From: JBGSQR01 sp964509295
Lineage (GTDB): Bacteria > Desulfobacterota > Desulfuromonadia > Geobacterales > Pseudopelobacteraceae
NCBI GenBank assembly: GCA_964509295.1
Contig: CAZDWS010000010.1
Coordinates: 62,001-126,000, forward strand
Reading direction: 5' to 3'
DNA: 64,000 nt
Part shown: piece after piece, positions 1-7,808 of the stretch
Position numbering within the stretch: the first letter of the stretch is position 1
Layout of the letters: each line of letters begins with the position of its first letter
Made by a program: the position numbers and the translations under genes
The notes under the pieces: generated by a model
Databases searched by the model: none
The model's input: only the letters and a program-made list of their open reading frames with translations
Told to the model about the DNA's origin: nothing

Positions 1-252
1 AAAGCCATCGAACTGGACGGGCTGAACGGCGGCATACTCAAGATCAACCCGCTGCTGGAGTGGACGGAAGAACAGGTCATGGCCTATACGGAAGAGCACC
101 ATTTACCAATCAACCGCCTGTTCAAGCAGGGCTACCGCTCCATCGGCTGCGCCCCATGTACCAGGGCTGTGAAGCCGGGGGAAGATGCACGGGCCGGCAG
201 GTGGTGGTGGGAGAATCCGGAGCACAAGGAATGCGGTCTACACCGCAGGTAA
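1..252 (+). CDS. cysH: APS/PAPS reductase, C-terminal part (cut by window edge)
   Basis: The 83 visible residues are the end of an assimilatory adenylyl-sulfate reductase, which reduces APS to sulfite with electrons from thioredoxin. The CxxC of GCAPCTR and the terminal ECGLH, which carries the catalytic Cys, are both present. The CxxC pair is diagnostic of the [4Fe-4S] APS reductase branch rather than the cluster-free PAPS reductase of E. coli. The N-terminus lies outside the window. cysD and cysN follow on the same strand after a 431-base gap full of repeats, which fits the pathway order. The second CC pair of the cluster would lie upstream and cannot be checked. Confidence 0.9.
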   Translation, partial: KAIELDGLNGGILKINPLLEWTEEQVMAYTEEHHLPINRLFKQGYRSIGCAPCTRAVKPGEDARAGRWWWENPEHKECGLHRR

Positions 253-290
253 AGTATTTATGTACATGAGTAAACTTCTGAAAGACTTTA

Positions 291-409
291 CTCACGCGAC
301 GACGCAGCGACGCAACGAAAATCTTTAAAAACAAAACATAGATTCATGCTTTTAAAACGTTGCGTCGTCGCGTCGTCGCTTAATAGCGCCTACTTTTGGT
401 GCGTGAAAC
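291..409. repeat. Palindromic repeat family A, copy 1
   Basis: The left arm is three tandem octamers (ACGCGACG, ACGCAGCG, ACGCAACG at 294-317). The right arm (358-380) is their inverted counterpart (CGTTGCGT, CGTCGCGT, CGTCGCT). A tail with CCTACTTTTGG (389-399) follows. A second copy with the same layout and tail lies at 15961-16070. Confidence 0.85.
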
Positions 410-520
410 AAGTTTTTCCGGATTATGGCTAGGAACGCGGAACTAGTAAAAACAAAACAGAATTACCTATCGGATGCGGATTTTGCGTCAGAGTAAGGCT
501 GTCGAGGGATGGTGAGGAGG

Positions 521-610
521 CCCCTCACCCGGCCTTTGGCCACCCTCTCCCAGAGGGAGAGGGGACACTTAGTCCCTTCTCCCTCTGGGAGAAGGCTAGG
601 ATGAGGGGCG
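521..610. repeat. Palindromic repeat family B, full copy
   Basis: Nested inverted repeats: an outer CCCCTCACCC / GATGAGGGGCG pair encloses two hairpins, CCCTCTCCC/GGGAGAGGG at about 544-564 and CCTTCTCCC/GGGAGAAGG at about 575-595. A half-copy is at 9321-9365. Elements of this composition are dispersed in many proteobacterial genomes; that statement is from general knowledge. Confidence 0.8.
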
Positions 611-683
611 CTACGTCGCACGATCCAGCCCGAAGACTTACGCAGCTCTGGCGGAAAAGTCACATCCGTCCAACGGAGAACAT

Positions 684-1583
684 ATGAATCTGACTCATTT
701 GCAGCAATTAGAAGCCGAAAGCATTCACATCATCCGCGAAGTCGTGGCCGAATTCGAAAACCCGGTCATGCTTTACTCCATCGGCAAGGACTCGGCGGTC
801 ATGCTGCACCTGGCCCGCAAGGCTTTTTATCCGGCACCGCCCCCCTTCCCGCTCCTGCACGTGGACACCACCTGGAAATTCCAGGACATGATCAAGTTTC
901 GCGACCGCATGGCAAACGAGTGCGGCATGGATCTGATCGTCCATATTAACCAGGAGGGGGTTGATAAACAGGTTTCTCCCTTCACCCACGGTTCGGCACT
1001 CTACACCGACGTGATGAAGACCGAGGGACTAAAGCAGGCACTGGACAAGTACAAGTTCGATGCGGCCTTTGGCGGGGCACGCCGGGATGAGGAAAAATCA
1101 CGGGCCAAAGAGCGCATCTTCTCCTTCCGCAGCGCCAACCACCGCTGGGACCCGAAAAATCAGCGCCCGGAGCTATGGAGCCTGTACAACACCCGTGTCA
1201 AGCCTGGTGAAAGCATCCGGGTCTTCCCTATCTCCAACTGGACCGAGCTGGACGTATGGCAGTACATCCATCTGGAGAACATCCCGATTGTGCCGCTCTA
1301 CTACTCCGCCATCCGGCCGGTAGTGGAACGGGACGGCATGCTGATCATGGTGGATGACGATCGACTGGAACTACTGCCTGGCGAAGAGGTGCAGTACAAA
1401 TCGGTCCGTTTCCGCACTCTGGGGTGCTACCCGTTGACCGGCGCAGTGGAATCGGAAGCCGACACCCTGCCCCGGATCATCCAGGAGATGCTGTTGACCC
1501 GAACTTCGGAACGCCAGGGACGACTGATCGACCATGATCAGTCCGGCAGTATGGAGAAGAAAAAGCAGGAGGGGTATTTCTAA
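684..1583 (+). CDS. cysD: Sulfate adenylyltransferase subunit 2
   Basis: CysD is the catalytic subunit of ATP sulfurylase, which forms adenylyl-sulfate from ATP and sulfate in the first step of sulfate assimilation. The 299 residues match the usual length (about 300). The PP-loop-like SIGKDSAV is at residues 32-39, followed by the family block with FGGARRDEEKSRAKER. The ATG at 684 follows GGAGAA. Its TAA overlaps the ATG of cysN by one base, so translation is probably coupled, as expected for subunits of one heterodimer. Confidence 0.97.
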   Translation: MNLTHLQQLEAESIHIIREVVAEFENPVMLYSIGKDSAVMLHLARKAFYPAPPPFPLLHVDTTWKFQDMIKFRDRMANECGMDLIVHINQEGVDKQVSPFTHGSALYTDVMKTEGLKQALDKYKFDAAFGGARRDEEKSRAKERIFSFRSANHRWDPKNQRPELWSLYNTRVKPGESIRVFPISNWTELDVWQYIHLENIPIVPLYYSAIRPVVERDGMLIMVDDDRLELLPGEEVQYKSVRFRTLGCYPLTGAVESEADTLPRIIQEMLLTRTSERQGRLIDHDQSGSMEKKKQEGYF

Positions 1584-3250
1584 TGGCACACCAATCGGAT
1601 TTAATTGAAAACGACATACTGGCCTACCTGAAAAGCCACGAAGAAAAATCACTGCTGCGTTTCATAACCTGCGGCAGCGTTGACGACGGCAAGAGCACCC
1701 TGATCGGCCGCCTTTTGTGGGACTCCAAGATGGTCTTTGAAGACCAGCTGGCAGCGTTGGAGTCTGACAGCAAAAAAGTCGGCACCCAGGGGGGCGCAAT
1801 TGATTACGCCCTTCTGCTGGATGGCCTGCAGGCCGAGCGGGAACAGGGCATCACCATTGACGTGGCTTACCGTTTTTTCTCCACCGACCGGCGCAAGTTC
1901 ATCGTGGCCGACACCCCCGGACACGAACAGTACACCCGCAACATGGTCACCGGTGCTTCTTCCGCCAAGGTCGCCGTAATCCTGGTGGATGCCCGCAAGG
2001 GACTGCTGACCCAGACCCGACGCCACAGTTTTCTGGTTTCCCTGGTCGGCATCCGGCACATCGTACTGGCAATCAACAAGATGGACCTGATCGATTTCGA
2101 CCAGCAGCGTTTTGAGACTATTCTGGCCGATTATGAAAAGTTCGCCGAACCGCTGGGCTTTGCCTCCATCACCGCCATCCCGCTCTCGGCCTTAAACGGC
2201 GACAATATGATCGAACCAAGCCTGAACACCCCCTGGTACAGTGGCCAGACACTGATGCACTATCTGGAGACGGTCCAGGTTGAAGGAGACAACCGCGATC
2301 AACCATTCCGTTTTCCGGTACAGATCGTCAATCGTCCACACCTGGATTTCCGCGGTTTCTGCGGTACCATTGCCGCCGGCACCATCCGGCCCGGTGATGA
2401 GGTTCTGGTCGCCGCATCGGGCAAGAGCAGCAGGGTTGCCCGTATCGTTACTATGAACGGCGACCTGCAGGAAGCAACCGCCGGACAGGCCATAACCCTG
2501 ACCCTGGTCGACGAAATCGACATCAGCCGTGGCGACCTGCTGACCGCACCCGATGCACCGCCACTGCACACCCGCCACCCGGAGGCGCACCTGGTCTGGA
2601 TGAGCGACGAAGCGCTGCAGCCGGGACAGATCTACCTGGTCAAGACCGCCACGGCAATAACACCGGGAAGAGTAACCAGGGTGGAATATAGCGTGGATGT
2701 AAACACCCTGGAACAGAAACCGTCTGCAACCCTGGGTTTAAACGGAATCGGCGTTGTCTGCCTGGAACTGGATCGACCGGTCGCCCTGGATCCCTACCGC
2801 CAGAACCGTGACACAGGCAGCTTCATCCTGATCGACCGTTTCACAAATGCCACCGTGGCTGCCGGCATGGTCATCTCGGCGGCACCGGATGATGACGCAG
2901 CCAGCGGCTTCAATCCGGAAGACAATTCAGCAGGAGAAACAACTCGCACGATCCTGCTGAACGAGGCGGCGCTCACCGGTCGCGGTGTCAGTGTCATAGA
3001 TCTGACCGCATACCTGGAGCCGCTTGAATTTGAAACAACTGATCAATTCCTGGGCTATCTGGGCAAAGGGAACCGGGTCCAGCTCAGACTGCAAAGCATG
3101 GATCAGGTAGCCTCAATAGTTAAACTGGCCTACAAGCAACATCTTTCTTTTGAGTTCGACCGTATCGCCAAAGGTGTCAGCGTGCTGCTATTTAAACGCA
3201 ATACAGGCCTGAACAAAGGGTTGTATGACGATGACGGGACAGGGATATGA
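1583..3250 (+). CDS. cysN: Sulfate adenylyltransferase subunit 1 (GTPase) with extra C-terminal region
   Basis: CysN is the regulatory GTPase whose GTP hydrolysis drives APS synthesis by CysD. The G motifs are intact: GSVDDGKST (31-39), EREQGITID (85-93), DTPGH (110-114) and NKMD (165-168), followed by two EF-Tu-like beta-barrel domains to about residue 434. At 555 residues it is about 80 longer than E. coli CysN (475). The extension (about 435-555) has no P-loop and is not the APS kinase domain found in NodQ/CysNC fusions. I do not recognise it. The siroheme reductase follows after 76 bases, behind its own GGAGG site. Confidence 0.95.
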   Translation: MAHQSDLIENDILAYLKSHEEKSLLRFITCGSVDDGKSTLIGRLLWDSKMVFEDQLAALESDSKKVGTQGGAIDYALLLDGLQAEREQGITIDVAYRFFSTDRRKFIVADTPGHEQYTRNMVTGASSAKVAVILVDARKGLLTQTRRHSFLVSLVGIRHIVLAINKMDLIDFDQQRFETILADYEKFAEPLGFASITAIPLSALNGDNMIEPSLNTPWYSGQTLMHYLETVQVEGDNRDQPFRFPVQIVNRPHLDFRGFCGTIAAGTIRPGDEVLVAASGKSSRVARIVTMNGDLQEATAGQAITLTLVDEIDISRGDLLTAPDAPPLHTRHPEAHLVWMSDEALQPGQIYLVKTATAITPGRVTRVEYSVDVNTLEQKPSATLGLNGIGVVCLELDRPVALDPYRQNRDTGSFILIDRFTNATVAAGMVISAAPDDDAASGFNPEDNSAGETTRTILLNEAALTGRGVSVIDLTAYLEPLEFETTDQFLGYLGKGNRVQLRLQSMDQVASIVKLAYKQHLSFEFDRIAKGVSVLLFKRNTGLNKGLYDDDGTGI

Positions 3251-3326
3251 GTAAACTTGGTTTTTAAAAAAGATTGACTTAAAACACTGATTAGTTAAAC
3301 AAATACATTCCGGAGGAAAAAAATAA

Positions 3327-4622
3327 ATGACAACAGAACCGAAAGATTACCGCCTGGACGGCATCTATGTGCAACGCCAGGAAGGCTACTTCATGCAGCG
3401 AGTCAAGCTGCCTGCCGGTGTTATTTCTTCCACCCAGGCCAGAACGGTGGCTACAGTATCGGAGCAGTTTGCCAAAGGCCTGCTGCATCTGACCACACGC
3501 GGCAGCATTGAAATCCACTGGCTGCAGGAACAGAACCTGGCCGAAATCAAAAGGTCGCTGGCAACAGCCGGACTGACATCACGGGGAGCCTGCGGCGGTG
3601 CCATACGCGGCATCACCTGTGGTAGCCAGGGGGCTGCCGGTTTCCCACAACTGGAATCCATGGCACGGCGCATCCATAGATATTTTACCGCCAACCCACG
3701 CTTTGAACGTTTACCAAAAAAATTCAAGGTCGGTGTTGAAGCCTCCAGTGAAGGCAAAAGACACCTGATTCAGGACTTTGGACTTGTATTTGCCAAGGAG
3801 GAAGAAGGGCGGGCATTTTTCAATGTCTGGATCGCCGGTGGACTTGGCCGTGAACCACAGGCCGCTTTTTTACTGGAGTCGGGAGTTGTGGAAGACCGTA
3901 TCATCCCGCTGCTTGAGGCAGTTGCCCGTGTCTATGCCGCCGGTGCAGCACCTGGAAAACGCCTGAAGCACCTGTTGAATGAAATTGGTGAAGAAGAACT
4001 GCGTCGGCGCATCTACGCAGATCCCGCTGCATCGGAAGAACTGCCGCCGGTCAGGAGCTTTAACGAAGTGCTTGCCCCTTCAGCCAACAATCCGGCCAAC
4101 CGCATTGAAGCTTATTTTTTCGCCGGACAGCTTTCCGCAGCGGAATTGAAACAGCTGGCCGACTTTGCAGACAAATGGTCGAACGGAATCCTGATGGTAA
4201 CTGTTGACCAGAATATGGCCTTCCAGCTTTCTGCTGACTCGAACATAACCGAGGCCCGCCAGGCGCTCCAAAAGGCCGGTTTCACCTCCACAGAACCTGC
4301 GGACCAGGTCACTTTCCGCGTCTGTCCCGGCACCCATGAATGTAAAATGGGACTGGCCGCCACCAGGGAAGTTGTTACGGCACTGATTGACTCACTGGGT
4401 CCAAAGGTGCTGGGTAAAAACTGGGCGATTTCCGGCTGCCCCAACTCCTGCACACAGACACAGCTGGCCGATTTCGGTATTTCCACATCAAAACTTGTGG
4501 CAGGTGATGACGGACAACGTTCACCACGCTTTGATATTTTCCGCGGTCAGGCTGATGGCCTGGGACAGAGAGCTGAAACCGGGCTGACACTTGAGGAACT
4601 TACCGCAACCCTATGCAGATAA
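3327..4622 (+). CDS. Siroheme [4Fe-4S] sulfite/nitrite reductase, compact form
   Basis: This is a ferredoxin-type siroheme reductase, here most likely reducing sulfite to sulfide. The N-terminal ferredoxin-like half domain covers about residues 8-70. The cluster/siroheme ligands are C333-x5-C339 (CPGTHEC) and C371-x3-C375 (GCPNSC). At 431 residues it is shorter than the usual assimilatory enzymes (about 510-570), with only 56 residues after the last Cys. The strong GGAGGAAAAAA site fixes the start. Its end overlaps the ThiF-like gene by 10 bases. A nitrite reductase role is possible from sequence alone, but the neighbouring cysDN genes favour sulfite. Confidence 0.88.
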   Translation: MTTEPKDYRLDGIYVQRQEGYFMQRVKLPAGVISSTQARTVATVSEQFAKGLLHLTTRGSIEIHWLQEQNLAEIKRSLATAGLTSRGACGGAIRGITCGSQGAAGFPQLESMARRIHRYFTANPRFERLPKKFKVGVEASSEGKRHLIQDFGLVFAKEEEGRAFFNVWIAGGLGREPQAAFLLESGVVEDRIIPLLEAVARVYAAGAAPGKRLKHLLNEIGEEELRRRIYADPAASEELPPVRSFNEVLAPSANNPANRIEAYFFAGQLSAAELKQLADFADKWSNGILMVTVDQNMAFQLSADSNITEARQALQKAGFTSTEPADQVTFRVCPGTHECKMGLAATREVVTALIDSLGPKVLGKNWAISGCPNSCTQTQLADFGISTSKLVAGDDGQRSPRFDIFRGQADGLGQRAETGLTLEELTATLCR

Positions 4623-5419
4623 AGTTTAACGAAAAAAACATTGATATAGTATCAGAAACCACTCTATCGGGACTGTCTGCGTTGCATAAACCGGATGCAG
4701 ACATCCTGATCCTGAACGGTTTTCCCGCACCTGGGCAGACTCTCCTGTCCGAAGGTGATTCGGTTTTCATGATCAAACGCGGCGAACTGCCTGCCGAGGA
4801 CGAGCTGGAATACCTGATGGCCTCCCGCCACACTCCCGGCGTACATGCTAAACTAAAGGCCGCCACCGTCGGCATTGCCGGCGTGGGTGGACTCGGTTCG
4901 GCTGTTGCCGTTGCCCTGGCACGGATTGGAATTGGCCGCATGATAGTTGCTGATTTCGATGTTGTTGAACCGTCCAACCTGAACCGGCAGCAATACTTTG
5001 TAGACCAGCTTGGAATGTACAAAGTTGACGCATTATACGACAATTTATGTCGCATCAATCCGTATGTTAAAATTGAACCGCACCGACTGCTGCTGAACCC
5101 GGAAAATGTACCTTCCCTGTTTGCCGATTGTTCGATTGTGGTTGAAGCCTTTGACCGGGCCGACATGAAGGCCATGCTGGTAAACACCGTGCTGGAAAAA
5201 ATGCCGTCCACAACTATTGTGGCAGCCTCCGGCCTGGCCGGTTACAATTCCAACAATACAATAACCACAAGACGGGTATCCCGCAGATTATACCTGGTGG
5301 GAGATACGGTTTCTGAAGCAAAGCCGGGTAACGGCCTAATGGCGCCACGGGTCGGCATAGCAGCCGGACATCAGGCCAATCAGGTTGTGCGGATAATTTT
5401 GGGTGAGGAAGAACCTTGA
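4613..5419 (+). CDS. ThiF/HesA-family E1-like adenylyltransferase with N-terminal ThiS-like domain
   Basis: The enzyme is predicted to adenylate the C-terminal glycine of a small sulfur-carrier protein before thiocarboxylate formation. Residues 1-56 look like a ThiS-type beta-grasp fold. The ATP-binding G-x-GGLG is at 90-95, followed by DFDVVEPSNLNRQQ (114-127) with the catalytic Arg. The fused beta-grasp part has no terminal Gly-Gly and runs on into the linker, so it cannot itself be the thiocarboxylated carrier. The gene overlaps the reductase upstream by 10 bases and mnmA downstream by 4, so all three are probably co-translated. This placement argues for a role in sulfide incorporation rather than only thiamine synthesis (inference). 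Confidence 0.85.
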   Translation: MQIKFNEKNIDIVSETTLSGLSALHKPDADILILNGFPAPGQTLLSEGDSVFMIKRGELPAEDELEYLMASRHTPGVHAKLKAATVGIAGVGGLGSAVAVALARIGIGRMIVADFDVVEPSNLNRQQYFVDQLGMYKVDALYDNLCRINPYVKIEPHRLLLNPENVPSLFADCSIVVEAFDRADMKAMLVNTVLEKMPSTTIVAASGLAGYNSNNTITTRRVSRRLYLVGDTVSEAKPGNGLMAPRVGIAAGHQANQVVRIILGEEEP

Positions 5420-6492
5420 ATACAAATAACAAACTTAAAATAGCCGTCGCCATGAGCGGCGGCGTTGATTCTTCTGTCACTGCCGCCCTGCTTATCAAAC
5501 AAGGGTATGAAGTCATCGGCATTACCATGCAGCTATTCGAGCCTGTCAGGCAGGGTGCCGGAACAGCGGCCTACGACGCTGCCATGGTGGCAAAACACCT
5601 GGGCATTGAACACCACCTGTTCGACTTTTCGCCCGATTTCAGCGACCTGATCATTGATGACTTCATCAACGAGTACCGTTGCGGCCAAACCCCCAATCCC
5701 TGCATCCGCTGCAATAAGTTTGTCAAATTCGGCCTGCTGCTGGACAAGGCCCGTGAACTGGGGGCTGATCTGCTGGCCACCGGACACTACGTCAGAAAGA
5801 CAGTGGACCCGGACGGCACCTGTCACCTGCGCACCGCCCGCAACATCCGCAAGGACCAATCCTATTTCCTCTATACGCTTACCCAGGAAAGGCTGGCAAA
5901 AGTCATTTTCCCGCTGGGTGAAGTGGACAGCAAAGACGAAGTGCGCCGACTGGCACGTGAGTTCGGCATACCGGTGGCGGAAAAGAGCGACAGCCAGGAA
6001 GTCTGCTTCATCCCCAATGACGACTATGTCGCTTTTCTGGAACAGAGCGGCGCCCTGCCCGGCACCGGCGGCGAGATCATCCATATCAGCGGCAAGGTTG
6101 TGGGAAAACACCAGGGCACCCACCGCTACACCATCGGCCAGCGCAAGGGCCTTGGCATCGCCTGGAAAGAACCGCTCTTTGTGGTTTCCATTGATACGGA
6201 ACGCAATGTAATTATTGTGGGAGAAGAACCAAACGTTTACGCAGAAGGGCTGCTGGCCGGACAGGTCAGCTGGATTTTGGAGCCAACATCAGACGAGTTT
6301 GACTCAACCTGTAAAATACGCTACCGCCATCAGCCTGTTCCCTGCCAGGTGAAATTGCTGGATGGTGACCAATGCCGGGTAATATTTGATACTCCGCAGA
6401 AATCCGTAACCCCTGGACAATCAGTAGTTTTTTACAGCGGAGATGAAGTACTGGGTGGCGGCAGGATTACCGGAGCAGCAACATCTGAATAA
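5416..6492 (+). CDS. mnmA: tRNA-specific 2-thiouridylase MnmA
   Basis: MnmA makes the 2-thiouridine at U34 of tRNAs for Lys, Glu and Gln. The PP-loop SGGVDSS is at residues 14-20. The catalytic Cys pair is C99 (NPCIRC, second Cys) and C197 (SQEVCF). The 358 residues match the family. The start is a TTG whose last two bases and the next A form the TGA of the upstream gene (TTGA overlap); no better start lies before the PP-loop. Placement behind a ThiF-like gene and a sulfite reductase links it to sulfur-transfer chemistry. Confidence 0.95.
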   Translation: MNTNNKLKIAVAMSGGVDSSVTAALLIKQGYEVIGITMQLFEPVRQGAGTAAYDAAMVAKHLGIEHHLFDFSPDFSDLIIDDFINEYRCGQTPNPCIRCNKFVKFGLLLDKARELGADLLATGHYVRKTVDPDGTCHLRTARNIRKDQSYFLYTLTQERLAKVIFPLGEVDSKDEVRRLAREFGIPVAEKSDSQEVCFIPNDDYVAFLEQSGALPGTGGEIIHISGKVVGKHQGTHRYTIGQRKGLGIAWKEPLFVVSIDTERNVIIVGEEPNVYAEGLLAGQVSWILEPTSDEFDSTCKIRYRHQPVPCQVKLLDGDQCRVIFDTPQKSVTPGQSVVFYSGDEVLGGGRITGAATSE

Positions 6493-6575
6493 AATTCGCA
6501 ATTTAAACCACTCTCGATCAGTACATTGACAGTTTTTACTGGTATACTCTTGAAAAGTCATCTTCTGGAGGCCAC

Positions 6576-7559
6576 ATGGAAAGCGTAAAAGTTCACTATA
6601 CTGAATTGGGACTGTCCAACACCAAAGAGATGTTTGCAAAGGCCATGAACGGCAAATATGCCATTCCCGCCTACAACTTCAATAATCTGGAACAGCTGCA
6701 GGCCATAGTGACAGCCTGCGTTGAAACAAACTCCCCGGTCATAATCCAGGTTTCCAAGGGCGCCAGAAGCTATGCCAATGAAACCATGCTCAGGTTCATG
6801 GCCATGGGCGCTGTCAAGATGGCCCGTGAAATGGGTTCAGAGATTCCCATCAGCCTGCACCTGGATCATGGCGATTCCTTTGAACTCTGCAAATCCTGCA
6901 TAGACAGCGGTTTTTCTTCGGTCATGATTGACGGCTCCCATCTCTCCTATGACGATAATGTGGCACTGACCAGGCGTGTGGTTGAATACGCCCATCAGAA
7001 CGATGTAACAGTTGAAGGTGAACTGGGGGTTCTGGCCGGCATTGAGGACGAAGTATCTGCCGAGCATTCAACCTACACTAAGCCTGAAGAGGTGGAGGAT
7101 TTTGTTTCCAAAACCGGAGTGGACTCACTGGCCATCTCCATCGGCACCAGCCATGGGGCCTACAAATTCAAACTGAAACCGGGCGAATCTGTACCGCCTT
7201 TAAGGTTTGACATCCTGGCTGAGTGCGAAAAACGATTGCCAGGCTTTCCGATAGTTCTGCACGGCGCTTCATCCGTATTACGCAAATATGTGGACCTGAT
7301 CAATCAGTATGGCGGCAAGATGGATAATGCGGTGGGTGTTCCGGAGGAGCAGTTGAGGCAGGCGGCAGCCAGTGCGGTCTGCAAGATCAATATCGACTCG
7401 GACGGCAGGTTGGCGGTAACAGCCAAGATCCGGGAATGCTTTGCGTTGGATCCGACAGAATTCGACCCCAGGAAATATCTGGGTGCAGCCCGCAAGGAGC
7501 TGATTGAACTGGTCAAGCATAAGAATGAATTTGTACTGGGTTCGGCAGGCAAAGCCTAA
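6576..7559 (+). CDS. fba: Fructose-bisphosphate aldolase, class II
   Basis: The zinc-dependent aldolase interconverts fructose-1,6-bisphosphate with glyceraldehyde-3-phosphate and dihydroxyacetone phosphate. The family signature HLDHGD (95-100) holds the catalytic Asp and a zinc ligand His; further ligand regions appear in VEGELG and VLHGASS. The length (327) fits the class II group found in many anaerobes. The ATG follows CTGGAGG. It lies 83 bases after mnmA and probably has its own promoter, although I could not place one with correct spacing. Confidence 0.95.
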   Translation: MESVKVHYTELGLSNTKEMFAKAMNGKYAIPAYNFNNLEQLQAIVTACVETNSPVIIQVSKGARSYANETMLRFMAMGAVKMAREMGSEIPISLHLDHGDSFELCKSCIDSGFSSVMIDGSHLSYDDNVALTRRVVEYAHQNDVTVEGELGVLAGIEDEVSAEHSTYTKPEEVEDFVSKTGVDSLAISIGTSHGAYKFKLKPGESVPPLRFDILAECEKRLPGFPIVLHGASSVLRKYVDLINQYGGKMDNAVGVPEEQLRQAAASAVCKINIDSDGRLAVTAKIRECFALDPTEFDPRKYLGAARKELIELVKHKNEFVLGSAGKA

Positions 7560-7596
7560 CAGACAGGTCAGATAACAATATAAACAAACCGTTGAT

Positions 7597-7721
7597 CACG
7601 CAAAGCCGCAAAGTACGCTAAGGAAATCAAAACTTATCAAAATCAAACTATTCACCTGTTTGGTGAGTTAATTATTGTTTATAAGCAGCTGACTTTCTTT
7701 GCGACTTAGCGTCTTTGCGTG
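7597..7721. repeat. Palindromic repeat family C
   Basis: The left arm (7597-7622) carries octamers ACGCAAAG, CCGCAAAG and ACGCTAAG. The right arm (7697-7721) is the inverse (CTTTGCGA, CTTAGCGT, CTTTGCGT). The arms are separated by about 74 AT-rich bases. The element fills the gap between fba and the convergent amylase gene. Confidence 0.8.
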
Positions 7722-7808
7722 AGACTATTTGCCGATTTTAGGGTTATTCGTAAACCAATCAAAATTAACCTGCATGTCCAAGCCAGCCAAATGCAATAAC
7801 CGCCGTCA

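Larger units (their letters stand above)
253..683. other. Non-coding gap between cysH and cysD
   Basis: This 431-base gap holds two unrelated palindromic repeats (291-409 and 521-610), separated by about 110 bases of unremarkable sequence. I see no convincing gene, promoter or riboswitch in it. The only frames are short and lack ribosome binding sites. Confidence 0.6.

Noticed and set aside
291..409. Tandem octamers considered as a CRISPR or satellite array
   Set aside because: Units are 8 bases, without spacers, and the arms are inverted relative to each other, so this is a palindromic element.
4600..5211. 203-codon open frame on the minus strand across the ThiF-like gene
   Set aside because: Low-complexity Ser/Arg-rich translation opposite a well-conserved enzyme; no ribosome binding site.
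6526..6548. TTGACA and TATACT before fba
   Set aside because: Both hexamers are good, but the spacer is only 11 bases, too short for a sigma-70 promoter.
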